From positions 1 to 64,000 of the forward strand of contig JAFXTO010000005.1 of NCBI GenBank assembly GCA_017535725.1: a DNA stretch of 64,000 nucleotides, read 5' to 3'. The translations under genes and the position numbers were made by a program. The notes beneath the pieces are model-generated. The model saw only the letters and a list, made by a program, of their open reading frames with translations, did not search any database and was not told the origin of the DNA. This stretch comes from Bacteroidaceae bacterium (lineage in GTDB: Bacteria; Bacteroidota; Bacteroidia; Bacteroidales; Bacteroidaceae). Shown one piece after another: positions 52,733 to 61,540 of this stretch (position 1 is its first letter; every line of letters starts with the position of its first letter).

Positions 52733-53190
52733 AAATTTCGTCACTTCGTCACATTCCGACATAATCTATTATATTACAATAAAATACACCGTGACGAAGA
52801 GCGTGACGGAGTGTGACGAAGTGACGAAATCGACATTTCTGCCACTAATTCATGATAAATTCGTGGATAAATTTGTGATAAATACGCGTAAAAGATGAAT
52901 GCTTCTCGCCTGCAACTACACCTGCAACTCAACGGCAATTCTTTTTTCTCACATAAATTATCCACAAATTTATCCACGAATTTATCATGCGCTCGGCTCG
53001 AAGAGACGCTTGACACTTCAAGAATTTATCCATGAATTTATCAAATTTGGTCGTTTTCGTCACTCCGTCACGCTCCGTCACACATTTCGTCACACTTATA
53101 AACATCTAACAATCAATCCGTATGTACATCTAAAATCCCATTTGTGACGAAGTGACGGGATTTTTCAATCTTTCTCGCCCGCGCGCGTAC
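52733..53190. repeat. GTGACG/CGTCAC repeat region with DnaA-box-like inverted repeat
   Basis: This gene-free stretch holds about a dozen GTGACG or CGTCAC words (52738-52830, 53058-53096, 53143-53158). Between them is an inverted repeat, 52851-52883 with 52957-52989, of about 33 bases. Its arms contain TTATCCACA (52958-52966, the E. coli DnaA consensus) and TTATCCACG (52970-52978), with counterparts on the other arm and a weaker TTATCCATG near 53027. The right part (from about 53050) is homologous to 8158-8320. CG-alternating runs lie at 52707-52716 and 53179-53197. Short frames across this region are not believable genes. Confidence 0.7.
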
Positions 53191-53273
53191 GCGCGCGTAA
53201 GACCTAAAATAACACAAAAACGTACCGATACATTTTAGCCACATACAGGAGTCTGGCTATATGGATGACCAGA

Positions 53274-53433
53274 CACATACGGATGAAATGGCAAACACAT
53301 ACGGATGAAATTGCAAACACATACGGATGAATTGGCAAACTTATACGGACGAAAACACAAACTAATACGGACGAGATGGCAAACACGTACGGACGAGTGG
53401 ACCGTTTGACAGTTGTCAAACGGTCCACTCGTC
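53274..53433 (+). repeat. 22-bp tandem array and 42-bp palindrome, composite repeat copy B
   Basis: Six 22-bp units start at 53274, 53296, 53318, 53340, 53362 and 53384, with the form CACATACGGATGAAATGGCAAA and variants. They are related to the array at 8408 and in the same orientation. The last unit runs into a perfect palindrome at 53392-53433 (two 20-base arms around GT, with core TTTGACAGTTGTCAAA). It lies 13 bases from the hisB stop codon and may also serve as the end of the his operon transcript. Confidence 0.9.
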
Positions 53434-53446
53434 TATATCTATAAGA

Positions 53447-54649
53447 TTACAGGACGCCTTTGCTGGAGGGTAACTGCATGTGGTGAATGTCGCGACGAAC
53501 GGCCATGCGGATAGCACGAGCGAGAGCCTTGAAAATTCCTTCTATCTTGTGGTGCTCGTTCTGTCCTTCGGCCTTGATATTGAGATTCATTCGTGCGGAG
53601 TCGGAAAGGCTCTTGAAGAAATGAAGGAACATCTCGGTGGGCATCTCTCCTACCCGCTCACGCTTGAAATCTGCATCCCATACGAGCCAGGGGCGGCCTC
53701 CGAAATCCAGGGCTACACTACAGAGGCAGTCATCCATGGGCAATGTATAACTCGCACCGACATTACAACTCCCTGCGACATGCTCGGCGGGAGTTTCCTG
53801 TGCTGCGCCGTAGCGTTCAATGCCGCGTTTGTCACCAAGGGCTTTCAGGAGGGCTTCGCCCAAGGCGAGGGCTGTGTCCTCGATGGTGTGGTGCTCGTCC
53901 ACATGGAGGTCACCTTTCACTTGAATATCGAGGTCGATGCTGCCGTGCTTGGCGATTTGCTCAAGCATGTGGTCAAAGAAGCCGAGACCTGTGGAAATAC
54001 TGCTACGACCTGTACCATCGAGGTTCAGGGTGATGGCAATATCAGTTTCCTTAGTGGTGCGACGGACGGAAGCTGTACGGGGGCCAGCAAAGATGATTTC
54101 CGTTATCTTTTCCCAGGAAGGAACGAAGGTGACATCCCCTGCGGGAAAAACGTCAGAAGCCAACGCGGAAGAGAAAGAAGGGGAATCAGAGGGAAAAGAG
54201 GAGGAACAGGGATGCAAAACGAGGGCTTTGCAACCAAGGTTCTTGGCCAACTGAGCATCGGATGGGCGATCGCCAATGACGAAGCTGTGGGCGAGGTCGC
54301 ATGAGCCATCGGTGTAGGCGGTAAGCATGGCTGTACCAGGCTTGCGGGTGGGGAGGTTTTCCTTTGGGAAGCTTCGGTCAATGAGGATGTCGTCGAAGGT
54401 GACTCCCTCACCTTCAAGGATTTCCAGCATCAGGTTGTGCGTAGGCCAAAAATCCTCCTCGGGATAGGACGCGGTGCCGAGCCCGTCCTGATTCGAGACC
54501 ATCACAAAGCGGTAGTCCGTGTGCAGACGCAGGAAGCGGAGGGCACTAATGACGCCCGGCAGGAAGTGGAACTTCTCGAAGCTGTCTATCTGCTCATCGG
54601 CTGGTTCGCGGAGGATGGTTCCGTCGCGGTCTATGAAAAGCGCTTTCAT
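53447..54649 (-). CDS. hisB: Bifunctional histidinol-phosphatase / imidazoleglycerol-phosphate dehydratase
   Basis: The 400-residue product joins a HAD phosphatase (residues 1-170: [55 protein letters not shown]) to the dehydratase (about 205-400: [62 protein letters not shown]). In E. coli HisB the phosphatase zinc ligands are Cys-x-His-x5-Cys-x-Cys; here the aligned residues are Asp91, Ser93, Leu99 and Thr101, so no zinc site. The interdomain linker (about 147-165) is serine-rich. It overlaps hisC by four bases. Confidence 0.96.
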   Translation of the reverse strand: MKALFIDRDGTILREPADEQIDSFEKFHFLPGVISALRFLRLHTDYRFVMVSNQDGLGTASYPEEDFWPTHNLMLEILEGEGVTFDDILIDRSFPKENLPTRKPGTAMLTAYTDGSCDLAHSFVIGDRPSDAQLAKNLGCKALVLHPCSSSFPSDSPSFSSALASDVFPAGDVTFVPSWEKITEIIFAGPRTASVRRTTKETDIAITLNLDGTGRSSISTGLGFFDHMLEQIAKHGSIDLDIQVKGDLHVDEHHTIEDTALALGEALLKALGDKRGIERYGAAQETPAEHVAGSCNVGASYTLPMDDCLCSVALDFGGRPWLVWDADFKRERVGEMPTEMFLHFFKSLSDSARMNLNIKAEGQNEHHKIEGIFKALARAIRMAVRRDIHHMQLPSSKGVL

Positions 54650-55683
54650 GGGCGGTATTGTCTTAGGGCGCCCAGCAGGGCATTGTTCTCCTGTGGTGTT
54701 CCGATGGTGATACGCAGGCAGTTGCCGCAGAGTTGCACGCGCGAGCGATTGCGGACAATGATGCCACGATCCACGAGGTAGTGGTAGATACAGTCAGCAT
54801 CCGTCATGCGGGCGAGGAAGAAGTTGGCATCCGTGGGATAGACCGCCTTGCAGATGGGCAGTTCGGCCACGGCAGGCAGGATGGCAGCACGCTCGCTGAG
54901 CAAGGTGGCTCGCCACAGGTCTATGTGACGCAGGTCGTCCAGTACCTTCATAGCCTGCCGCTGCGTAAGGATATTGACGTTGTAGGGGTACTTCACCTTG
55001 TTATATAGCGCGATAATCTCCTTGGAGGCAAAGGCCATTCCCAAGCGGATGGCTGCGGACGCCCAAAGCTTGGAGAAGGTGTTGAGCACGATGAGGTTCG
55101 GGAAACGGTCGAGGTCCAGTCGGAAGGGACGCGCATCGGAGAAGTCTGCGTAAGCCTCGTCCACAACCACGATGCCCTGGAACTCCGTCAGCACGCGCTC
55201 GATAGCCTCGCGTTGGAGGGCATTGCCTGTGGGGTTATTGGGAGAACAAAGCCAGATGACCTTCGTCCGCTCGTCCACAGCAGTCAACAGGCGGTCGGCG
55301 TCCAGGGAGAAGTCGTCATTCAGCAGGACTGCGCGGTACTCCACATCATTTATATCTGCGCAGACCCCATACATACCGTAGGTCGGCGCAATGGCGACCA
55401 CATTATCCTGCCGCGGTTCGCAGAAGATACGGTACACCAGGTCAATAGCTTCGTCAGAGCCGTTGCCGAGGAAGATGCACTCAGAAGGCACACCCTTGAC
55501 AGCGGCAATCTTCGCCTTCAGTTCCTCCTGCAAGGGGTCGGGATAGCGGTTCAGCGTGCCATACGGATTCTCATTGGCATCGATAAAAACGCTGGCGGCA
55601 CGTCCCTTGAACTCATCGCGGGCACAGGAATAGGGGGTGAGGTTCCAAATATTCCGGCGGACTAAATTCTCTAAGGCAAACAT
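54646..55683 (-). CDS. hisC: Histidinol-phosphate aminotransferase
   Basis: The 345-residue fold-type I PLP enzyme has [16 protein letters not shown] near residue 36, [12 protein letters not shown] near 71, [12 protein letters not shown] near 145, [10 protein letters not shown] near 172 and the PLP lysine in [16 protein letters not shown] near 205. It converts imidazole-acetol phosphate to histidinol phosphate. Its stop region overlaps the hisB start by ATGA, so translation is coupled. Upstream, an octamer repeat array separates it from hisD. Confidence 0.96.
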   Translation of the reverse strand: MFALENLVRRNIWNLTPYSCARDEFKGRAASVFIDANENPYGTLNRYPDPLQEELKAKIAAVKGVPSECIFLGNGSDEAIDLVYRIFCEPRQDNVVAIAPTYGMYGVCADINDVEYRAVLLNDDFSLDADRLLTAVDERTKVIWLCSPNNPTGNALQREAIERVLTEFQGIVVVDEAYADFSDARPFRLDLDRFPNLIVLNTFSKLWASAAIRLGMAFASKEIIALYNKVKYPYNVNILTQRQAMKVLDDLRHIDLWRATLLSERAAILPAVAELPICKAVYPTDANFFLARMTDADCIYHYLVDRGIIVRNRSRVQLCGNCLRITIGTPQENNALLGALRQYRP

Positions 55684-55719
55684 AGTAGGGATATTTCAAC
55701 TAAAACTAATAAACACGTA

Positions 55720-55879
55720 AACTCATCAACTTAAAAACTTATCAACTCACCAACTTTATAACTCAAGAACTCATCAACTCACCAACTTAATAACTCACCA
55801 ACTTAATAACTCAAGAACTTAATAACTCAAGAACTTAATAACTCAAGAACTTAATAACTCACAAACTCATCAACTCAAG
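55720..55879 (-). repeat. Octanucleotide tandem array, 20 units, between hisD and hisC
   Basis: Exactly twenty 8-base units of the form AACTYANN (AACTCAAG, AACTTAAT, AACTCACC, AACTCATC and others) run from 55720 to 55879. The array covers nearly all of the hisD-hisC gap and its end encodes the last three codons and stop of hisD. Confidence 0.92.
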
Positions 55880-57192
55880 ACCTCCTTCAATCGGAGAGTC
55901 ATCGCATTCTTGTGGGCGTCAAGCTGTTCGGCCTCAGCCATGAGTTCCACGGTATGGCCAATGGAGCGGAGTCCTTCGGGCGTGATATGCTGGTAGGTAA
56001 TCTTTCGGCAGAAGGCATCGAGGTTCACTCCGCTATAGGCGGTGGCATAGCCGTTGGTCGGCAGGGTGTGGTTGGTTCCCGATGCGTAGTCGCCAGCACT
56101 CTCGGGTGTGAGATGTCCGATGAATACACTTCCGGCATTGACCACCCGTGCTGCCAGTTCCTCGGCTTCGGCGGTCTCTATGATGAGGTGTTCAGGGGCA
56201 TAAAGGTTGCTCAAGGCAAGAGCCTCGTCGGCAGAAGCGACAAGCACCAGCCTACTGTTCTCCAACGCCTTGGCTGCAATTTCATGACGGGGAAGCAGTT
56301 GCACTTGGCGGACGACTTCTTCTTGCACGCCGGAAAGCAGAGACTCGGAGGTTGTAATCAACAGCACCTGTGAGTCCACGCCGTGCTCGGCCTGCGAGAG
56401 GAGGTCTGCGGCGACGAAGGCAGCATTAGCTGTGGCATCGGCTATGACGGCGACTTCGCTGGGGCCTGCAGGCATATCGATGGCCACGTCAGCGAGCGAG
56501 ACGAGCTGCTTGGCACACTGCACATACTGATTACCAGGGCCAAATATCTTTGAGACCTTGGGCACCGACTCCGTACCGTAGGCCATAGCTCCTATGGCTT
56601 GCACACCTCCTGCTTTGAAGACCTTGTCCACGCCTGCTATGCGAGCGGCCACAAGGATGGCGGGGTGTACCGAACCGTCCTTCTGCGGAGGGGTGCAGAG
56701 CACTATCTCGCGGCATCCAGCAATGCGGGCAGGCGTTGCCAGCATGAGGACGGTGGAGAACAGGGGTGCTGTGCCTCCGGGGATATAGAGTCCCACCCGC
56801 TCGATGGGGACGCTGCGCTGCCAGCAATGCACACCAGGTGCTGTCTCTACGTCGATACCAGCATAGCGCTGTGCCTCGTGGAAGCGGGCTATGTTCGCAT
56901 GAGCCTGCTGCAAGGCTGCTTTCAGCTCTGGGCTGACCAGCGCATCGGCGGCATCGAACTCAGCTTGGGTAACGGTCAGAGGGGAAATGCCTGTAGCTGT
57001 GGCACTACCACCTAAGCAACGAAGGTCAACCTTGTCAAACTGCTGCTCGTAGTCGAGTACGGCAGCATCTCCTTCGCTCTTGATGCGGGCAAGCACGGCA
57101 GAGACCACGGCCGTCAGGTCTACAGCGTCTTTCGTAGGGCGAGTGATGATTTCTCGCAGCTGTTCTGTCGTTGGGAACTTATATATCTTCAT
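55870..57192 (-). CDS. hisD: Histidinol dehydrogenase
   Basis: The 440-residue product oxidises histidinol to histidine with two NAD+ in the last step of the pathway. Landmarks are RSVPIERVGLYIPGGTAPLF near 130, KAGGVQAIGAMAYGTESVPK near 193, the IFGPGNQYVQCAK region near 217, the active-site LLSQAEHGVDSQVLL near 269 with Glu-His, and APEHLIIET near 336. The C-terminal half has FIGHLTPESAGDYASGTNHTLPT split across two strands near 362. The very end is encoded by the octamer array, so repeat length could alter the last residues. Confidence 0.97.
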   Translation of the reverse strand: MKIYKFPTTEQLREIITRPTKDAVDLTAVVSAVLARIKSEGDAAVLDYEQQFDKVDLRCLGGSATATGISPLTVTQAEFDAADALVSPELKAALQQAHANIARFHEAQRYAGIDVETAPGVHCWQRSVPIERVGLYIPGGTAPLFSTVLMLATPARIAGCREIVLCTPPQKDGSVHPAILVAARIAGVDKVFKAGGVQAIGAMAYGTESVPKVSKIFGPGNQYVQCAKQLVSLADVAIDMPAGPSEVAVIADATANAAFVAADLLSQAEHGVDSQVLLITTSESLLSGVQEEVVRQVQLLPRHEIAAKALENSRLVLVASADEALALSNLYAPEHLIIETAEAEELAARVVNAGSVFIGHLTPESAGDYASGTNHTLPTNGYATAYSGVNLDAFCRKITYQHITPEGLRSIGHTVELMAEAEQLDAHKNAMTLRLKEVLS

Positions 57193-57253
57193 CTATGGAT
57201 TAACAAATCACGGATTAACAAATCATTCCTTCTTCGGAACACGTTAGAGTGCT

Positions 57254-58105
57254 CTACAAAATCATCTTCTCGATGGGAATCACCAAAATGCCCTGAGCCC
57301 CCAATGCCTTCAGCTGTGAGATAACCTCCCAGAAGCGCTTCTCGTCGATGACCGTGTGGACGCTGTTCCAACCTGGAGTGGCCAGCGGCATGACTGTGGG
57401 GCTCTTGGCTCCAGGCAGCACAGCAATGACCTCTTCCAGACGCTCGGTAGGCACATTCATGAGCACGTACTTCTTGTCCTCTGCTGCCTTCACGGCTTCG
57501 ATGCGGAAGAGGAGGTCGTCGAGGATAGCACGCTTCTCGTCCGAGAGTCCCTTGCAGGCAATGAGAAGAGCCTCGCTTTGCATAGCCACTTCCACCTCAC
57601 GGAGATTGTTGCTCACCAAAGTGCCTCCGGAGGAGACAATATCGAAAATGGCATCCGACAACCCGATTCCCGGACTGATTTCTACGGAACCCGTGATGAC
57701 ATGGATGTCTGCGTGTACACCTTTCTCTTTCAAGTAGGCACGTAGGATAGCAGGATAGCTCGTGGCTATCTTCTTGCCCTCGAACCATTCCACTCCCGGG
57801 TAATCGAACCCCTTAGGGATGGCCAGCGACAGACGGCACTTGCTGAATCCCAGCCGACGCACGACGTCTGCCTCCTCGCCACGTTCCACAAACTCATTCT
57901 CTCCCACGATGCCAAGGTCTGCAACTCCCGAAGCTACCGATTGCGGAATATCATCGTCGCGGAGATAGAGGATTTCAACAGGGAAATTCGTCGACTGAAC
58001 AAGCAACGTCCGCTTGCTCGAAGGTATTTTGATGCCCGCCTCAGCGAGCAGAGCCATCGTATCTTCGTACAGACGACCCTTGGATTGTACTGCTATGCGT
58101 ATCAT
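57254..58105 (-). CDS. hisG: ATP phosphoribosyltransferase (long form)
   Basis: The 283-residue product catalyses the first, feedback-regulated step of histidine synthesis. It has the type II periplasmic-binding-like fold (IRIAVQSKGRLYEDTM, ASGVADLGIVGENE, RLSLAIPKGFDYPG, ISPGIGLSDAIFDIVSSGGT with the PRPP loop near 165) plus the C-terminal ACT-like domain (about 215-283, VLMNVPTERLEEV). This is the long, hexameric form that does not need HisZ. The ATG at 58105 gives the family start; residues encoded up to 58162 are extra. It is the first gene of hisGDCB, and the gap to hisD is 61 bases. Confidence 0.96.
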   Translation of the reverse strand: MIRIAVQSKGRLYEDTMALLAEAGIKIPSSKRTLLVQSTNFPVEILYLRDDDIPQSVASGVADLGIVGENEFVERGEEADVVRRLGFSKCRLSLAIPKGFDYPGVEWFEGKKIATSYPAILRAYLKEKGVHADIHVITGSVEISPGIGLSDAIFDIVSSGGTLVSNNLREVEVAMQSEALLIACKGLSDEKRAILDDLLFRIEAVKAAEDKKYVLMNVPTERLEEVIAVLPGAKSPTVMPLATPGWNSVHTVIDEKRFWEVISQLKALGAQGILVIPIEKMIL

Positions 58106-58131
58106 TTCATTAAGTTCTTTCGTGTTTGCGG

Positions 58132-58163
58132 CAAAGGTACGGCTAAAAATACAAAAGCGCAAG
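58132..58163 (-). promoter_or_regulatory. Probable promoter of the his operon
   Basis: Minus-strand -7 box TACCTTTG (58132-58139) with CTTG (58160-58163) at 20-base spacing, one mismatch to the -33 TTTG. Start would be near 58125, about 20 bases before hisG. With so short a leader, a His-codon attenuator peptide is not possible from this promoter. Confidence 0.6.
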
Positions 58164-58477
58164 CAAAATGACCTTTTTCTTTCATTTTGTATGATATTTC
58201 TTACTTTATCTTATTTTTTATTGCACTAATAAGACTGCTCCCCAACTCACGTCGGAGAGCAGCCACAACACAAACACAAAATAAAACACGACAATATGCA
58301 ACCCGGTAAAGACTCTATGTGAATGAAAATCAGTGATGATAGTATATCTGTGATAATGCTCACGCACAACCTACAGAAAGGGACTTATCAGAGTGGTTCC
58401 GGGTGCATAATGGTAAGAACCACAAAAATCAGAGATTGAATTAGTTAGCTATCAGGTAATATCTTATCGAATATGGC
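58164..58477. other. Gene-free stretch between galE and hisG
   Basis: No gene is visible. A short hairpin (CTGCTC at 58235-58240 with GAGCAG at 58257-58262) could terminate galE transcription on the minus strand, but lacks a good T run. The segment 58262-58440 is A-rich and without repeats I can recognise. Confidence 0.5.
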
Positions 58478-59512
58478 CTACATGATTCCGCGCTCGCGAA
58501 GGGCACACTGCCACTTCCATGCGCTGGCAAGGACATCCTCCAACGGAGTGTCGGCCTTCCATCCAAGGACACGGTTGGCCTTGTCCACATTGCCCCATAC
58601 CTTCTCGATATCACCAGCACGACGACCGACAATCTGGTAGTTGAGCTTGACTCCAGTAGCCTTCTCAAATCCATGGATGAGTTCGAGCACGCTGGTGCCC
58701 TTGCCGGTGCCGATGTTATAGACTTCCACGGGTTCCTCAATCTTGTCCTCCATGATGCGGGTCATGGCACAGACGTGAGCCTTGGCGAGGTCAACGACAT
58801 AAATATAGTCGCGTATGCAGGAGCCGTCGGGCGTGTCGTAGTCATCTCCGAAGACACTGAGCTTCTCGCGGATGCCAATAGCGGTCTGGGTGAGGTATGG
58901 AATGAGGTTTTGGGGAACGCCGTTGGGCATCTCGCCTATAATAGCCGTGGGGTGCGAACCGATGGGGTTGAAATAGCGCAGGAGGATGGCCTTGATGGGT
59001 GAACCGCTGGCCACGGTGTCCTGGATAATTTCCTCGTTGATTTGCTTGGTGTTACCGTAGGGCGACTCTGCCTTCTTGATGGGAGTTTCCTCGGTAGCAG
59101 GCAGCACATCGGGCTGGCCGTAGACGGTGCAACTACTGGAGAAGATGATGCCCTTGACATTGTATTTGGGCATCAACTCAAGCAGGTTGATGAGCGACAC
59201 AATATTGTTGCGATAGTAGAGCAGAGGTTTCTCCACACTCTCACCCACAGCCTTGGAAGCTGCAAAGTGAATGATACCGCTAATCTTGGGATACTTCTTG
59301 AAAAGAGCTTCGGTGGCATCGAAGTCACGGAGGTCAACCTCCTCAAAGGCGGGACGAATGCCTGTAATCTTTTCTATACCATCGATGACGTCTGCACGTG
59401 AATTGGAAAGGTTGTCGGCGATGACGACATCATAACCTGCATTTTGCAACTCTACGGTGGTGTGGGAACCAATGAAACCTGTTCCACCTGTTACGAGAAT
59501 TGTCTCTTTCAT
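58478..59512 (-). CDS. galE: UDP-glucose 4-epimerase
   Basis: The 344-residue short-chain dehydrogenase-type enzyme interconverts UDP-glucose and UDP-galactose. It shows the NAD motif TGGTGFIGSHTTVEL near residue 7, GIIHFAASKAVGESV near 80, SSSCTVYG near 125, the YGNTKQINE catalytic Tyr-x3-Lys near 152, ILLRYFNPIGSHP near 178 and DGSCIRDYIYVVDLAKAH near 229. It has its own promoter (59548-59578) and probably stands alone. Confidence 0.96.
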   Translation of the reverse strand: MKETILVTGGTGFIGSHTTVELQNAGYDVVIADNLSNSRADVIDGIEKITGIRPAFEEVDLRDFDATEALFKKYPKISGIIHFAASKAVGESVEKPLLYYRNNIVSLINLLELMPKYNVKGIIFSSSCTVYGQPDVLPATEETPIKKAESPYGNTKQINEEIIQDTVASGSPIKAILLRYFNPIGSHPTAIIGEMPNGVPQNLIPYLTQTAIGIREKLSVFGDDYDTPDGSCIRDYIYVVDLAKAHVCAMTRIMEDKIEEPVEVYNIGTGKGTSVLELIHGFEKATGVKLNYQIVGRRAGDIEKVWGNVDKANRVLGWKADTPLEDVLASAWKWQCALRERGIM

Positions 59513-59547
59513 ACTTGAATTGAGTGTTGTTTCTTATTTAGTGACCG

Positions 59548-59578
59548 CAAAAGTATGAGTTTTTCGCATACGAACAAA
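59548..59578 (-). promoter_or_regulatory. Bacteroidetes-type promoter of galE
   Basis: Minus-strand -7 box TACTTTTG (59548-59555) and -33 box TTTG (59575-59578) separated by 19 bases. The start would be near 59541, about 29 bases before the galE ATG. Confidence 0.7.
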
Positions 59579-59682
59579 GTATTTTGGCACTTTTTTTGGT
59601 AAAAAGGATGAATATTGGCCATTTTCTTATCATCAGGGGACAAAAAACAGGTCAAGAACGGATGGAATCTTGATATAAGTCA

Positions 59683-59877
59683 TCAACTAAGCCCTCCGGG
59701 AAGAACTTTTTTGATTTTTCGCAAGTCCAGCGTTCCACCAACCCACTCCACGAAGGGTTCTTCGGACCCCAAAGGATGGCAATCGACAAAGCACCCAGCA
59801 TCGTCGAAACAGGCTACGGCCATCTTCATGACAGAAGCATCGGGCAAAATAATAGTATGGTATGCGCGCGCGAACAT
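59683..59877 (-). CDS. Probable small conserved protein (64 residues)
   Basis: The frame starts at an ATG 15 bases after the DUF4296 stop and reads MFARAYHTIILPDASVMKM, VACFDDAGCFVDCHPLGSEE and PFVEWVGGTLDLRKIKK. The order (LPD, then a hydrophobic strand, then PL-EEPFVEW-GGTLDL) looks like a real small domain; I have a vague recollection of short proteins with this ending next to lspA in other Bacteroidales, which I cannot confirm. No function is known. The rest of 59513-59892 has no other gene; a plus-strand frame covering the same bases is less likely. Confidence 0.5.
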   Translation of the reverse strand: MFARAYHTIILPDASVMKMAVACFDDAGCFVDCHPLGSEEPFVEWVGGTLDLRKIKKVLPGGLS

Positions 59878-59892
59878 TATAATAATAATGAA

Positions 59893-60900
59893 TTATTTGC
59901 GACGCGGGGAGGAGGGTTGGACAAAGCGCTTGCGGCTGCCGCGACGAGGTGCCTGATATGGTTTCTCCTTCACGACATCAATGGTACGGTCCACAGGCTG
60001 TAGGTCACGGAACTCCTCGGGTGAGAGACGGCGGTTCGCCGTGCTGTCAACAGATGCAGATGCCAAGGAATCGGCAGCAAGAGAATCTGCAGGCAGCCCT
60101 GACTTAATGAGGGTGGAGTCCACCTGCGGTTTGTGGAAACGGATGAGGGCAGGGGAAAAGATGACGTAAAGACGTTCCTGCTGGGGATCGGCAGAGATGT
60201 CGGAACAGAGATGACCGCTGACGGAACGCGGCAACCACCCTTCGGGGTTGTCAATACGGATTTCCACCTCCTTACTGTCGCTGACACTGGTAAGACGACT
60301 GCGAACGGAATCATTGTCATACACAATGACCAAATCTGCATACAGGTTGTTACGCCCGTAGGACAGATGGATGTCCTTCAGTTCGAAGCGCCACATCACA
60401 TCGTCACCCGGCAGCCAAGTGGAATCGCAAGTCTGGCTCCAAATCTGGAAATTAGTGAGAGGACGGTTGCGTACGACAAACAGAGGACGGTCTGCCCACA
60501 CGTTCGCCGTGTCTCCCAAGTTGGAGAGCTGGGCATACATGTCGCGCGGACCTGCCGCAATACCCAGAGCGTCAGCTTCACGTTCCAGTCGCTCGGTAAC
60601 ATGCTTGTAGATGCTGTACATACGATCCATGTCACTGAGGTAGTAGGTCATGGAACGGTCGAAATCCTGCTGGGTGATGCCATGCTTGCGGAATACGGCC
60701 TGATGGAGTTCATAACGCATAGACTCATAGTCCTCACCAGACTCGCGGGGGACATGCTCCGTCATCCCTTGGGCGACATGGAAATCATAGAGGACACGCT
60801 CCATCTTGCGCTCGGAAAGGACTCCATCGGGCAATGCAGGCTTGCAACCCATCAGGGTCAAAAGCAAGGCAAGAAGAAGTATGTAGCTATGTCCTCTCAT
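59893..60900 (-). CDS. DUF4296 lipoprotein
   Basis: The 335-residue product has a lipoprotein signal (MRGHSYILLLALLLTLMGC, cysteine 19) and then the DUF4296 domain (about 20-110: LPDGVLSERKMERVLYDFHV, MRYELHQAVFRKHGI, FDRSMTYYLSDMDRMYSIY). The C-terminal 200 residues are a beta-rich region and a Ser/Ala-Asp repeat tract (about 270-295), ending in a basic stretch. The role is unknown. It starts next to the lspA stop, so a lipoprotein precursor is co-transcribed with its own signal peptidase. Confidence 0.9.
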   Translation of the reverse strand: MRGHSYILLLALLLTLMGCKPALPDGVLSERKMERVLYDFHVAQGMTEHVPRESGEDYESMRYELHQAVFRKHGITQQDFDRSMTYYLSDMDRMYSIYKHVTERLEREADALGIAAGPRDMYAQLSNLGDTANVWADRPLFVVRNRPLTNFQIWSQTCDSTWLPGDDVMWRFELKDIHLSYGRNNLYADLVIVYDNDSVRSRLTSVSDSKEVEIRIDNPEGWLPRSVSGHLCSDISADPQQERLYVIFSPALIRFHKPQVDSTLIKSGLPADSLAADSLASASVDSTANRRLSPEEFRDLQPVDRTIDVVKEKPYQAPRRGSRKRFVQPSSPRRK

Positions 60901-61530
60901 TTATTCCCTGGGAAACTCCAAGCTAAGGGTCTGACGGAAAAAGAGCAGAAGAGCAATGACACCGCAGGAGATGCAAGCATCGGCCACATTGAAAATATAA
61001 CTGAAAAAAGTGTAGGGCTGGCCACCGACGAAAGGAACCCAATCAGGCCACGTCCAATGGAAGAGCGGGAAGTAGAACATATCCACCACCTGCCCGTTGA
61101 GCCAGGAAGAATAGCCCTCGCCAAAGGGTACCACACGGGCAACCTCAAAAGGTGTTGAGGCTGAGAACACCTGACCATAGAACACACAGTCCACAATGTT
61201 GCCTGCTGCACCTGTCATGATAAAAGCCAGACAGACAAGATAGCCCCAATGGACACCTCGTCGGATAAGACGAACAATGTACCATCCTACGACAACGGTC
61301 GCTACCAGACGCAACAGCGTCAGCAGCGTCTTCGTTATGAAGGCCCAGCCGAACGCCATGCCATTGTTCTCAATGAAGGTGATGCGGAACCAATCGGTGA
61401 TGACGATGCTCTCGTGGAGGGTCATGTGGGTCTTCACCCAAATCTTTACAATCTGGTCTATAACGAGAAAGCTCAGGAAAATAAGAACCACGGTCCAGCC
61501 CTGAGCCTGCTTTCTGTTGATGTCTGTCAT
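60901..61530 (-). CDS. lspA: Lipoprotein signal peptidase
   Basis: The 209-residue inner-membrane aspartyl protease removes signal peptides from lipidated prolipoproteins. It has four hydrophobic helices and the two catalytic-aspartate boxes, AAGNIVDCVFYGQVF near residue 109 and FNVADACISCGVIAL near 182. It is longer than E. coli LspA (164) because of a loop around residues 120-170, which is usual in Bacteroidetes. It lies 10 bases after the DksA-like gene. Confidence 0.95.
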   Translation of the reverse strand: MTDINRKQAQGWTVVLIFLSFLVIDQIVKIWVKTHMTLHESIVITDWFRITFIENNGMAFGWAFITKTLLTLLRLVATVVVGWYIVRLIRRGVHWGYLVCLAFIMTGAAGNIVDCVFYGQVFSASTPFEVARVVPFGEGYSSWLNGQVVDMFYFPLFHWTWPDWVPFVGGQPYTFFSYIFNVADACISCGVIALLLFFRQTLSLEFPRE

Positions 61531-61540
61531 TGAGTCTTGA

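Noticed and set aside
52851..53041. Chromosomal origin of replication
   Set aside because: DnaA-like boxes are present, but the genes on both sides are on the same strand, no dnaA, rpmH or similar origin neighbours are seen, and the boxes lie within a repeat. A relic or titration site is more likely.
52774..53147. Short frames on both strands in the GTGACG repeat region
   Set aside because: They translate repeat DNA (RHTFRHTY-like words also seen near 8220) and have no domain.
58106..58260. Histidine attenuator before hisG
   Set aside because: The likely promoter leaves only about 20 bases of leader and no run of His codons is visible.
59615..59956. 113-codon plus-strand frame overlapping the galE-DUF4296 gap
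   Set aside because: It runs antisense into DUF4296 and has no domain-like pattern; the minus-strand 64-codon frame fits the operon better.
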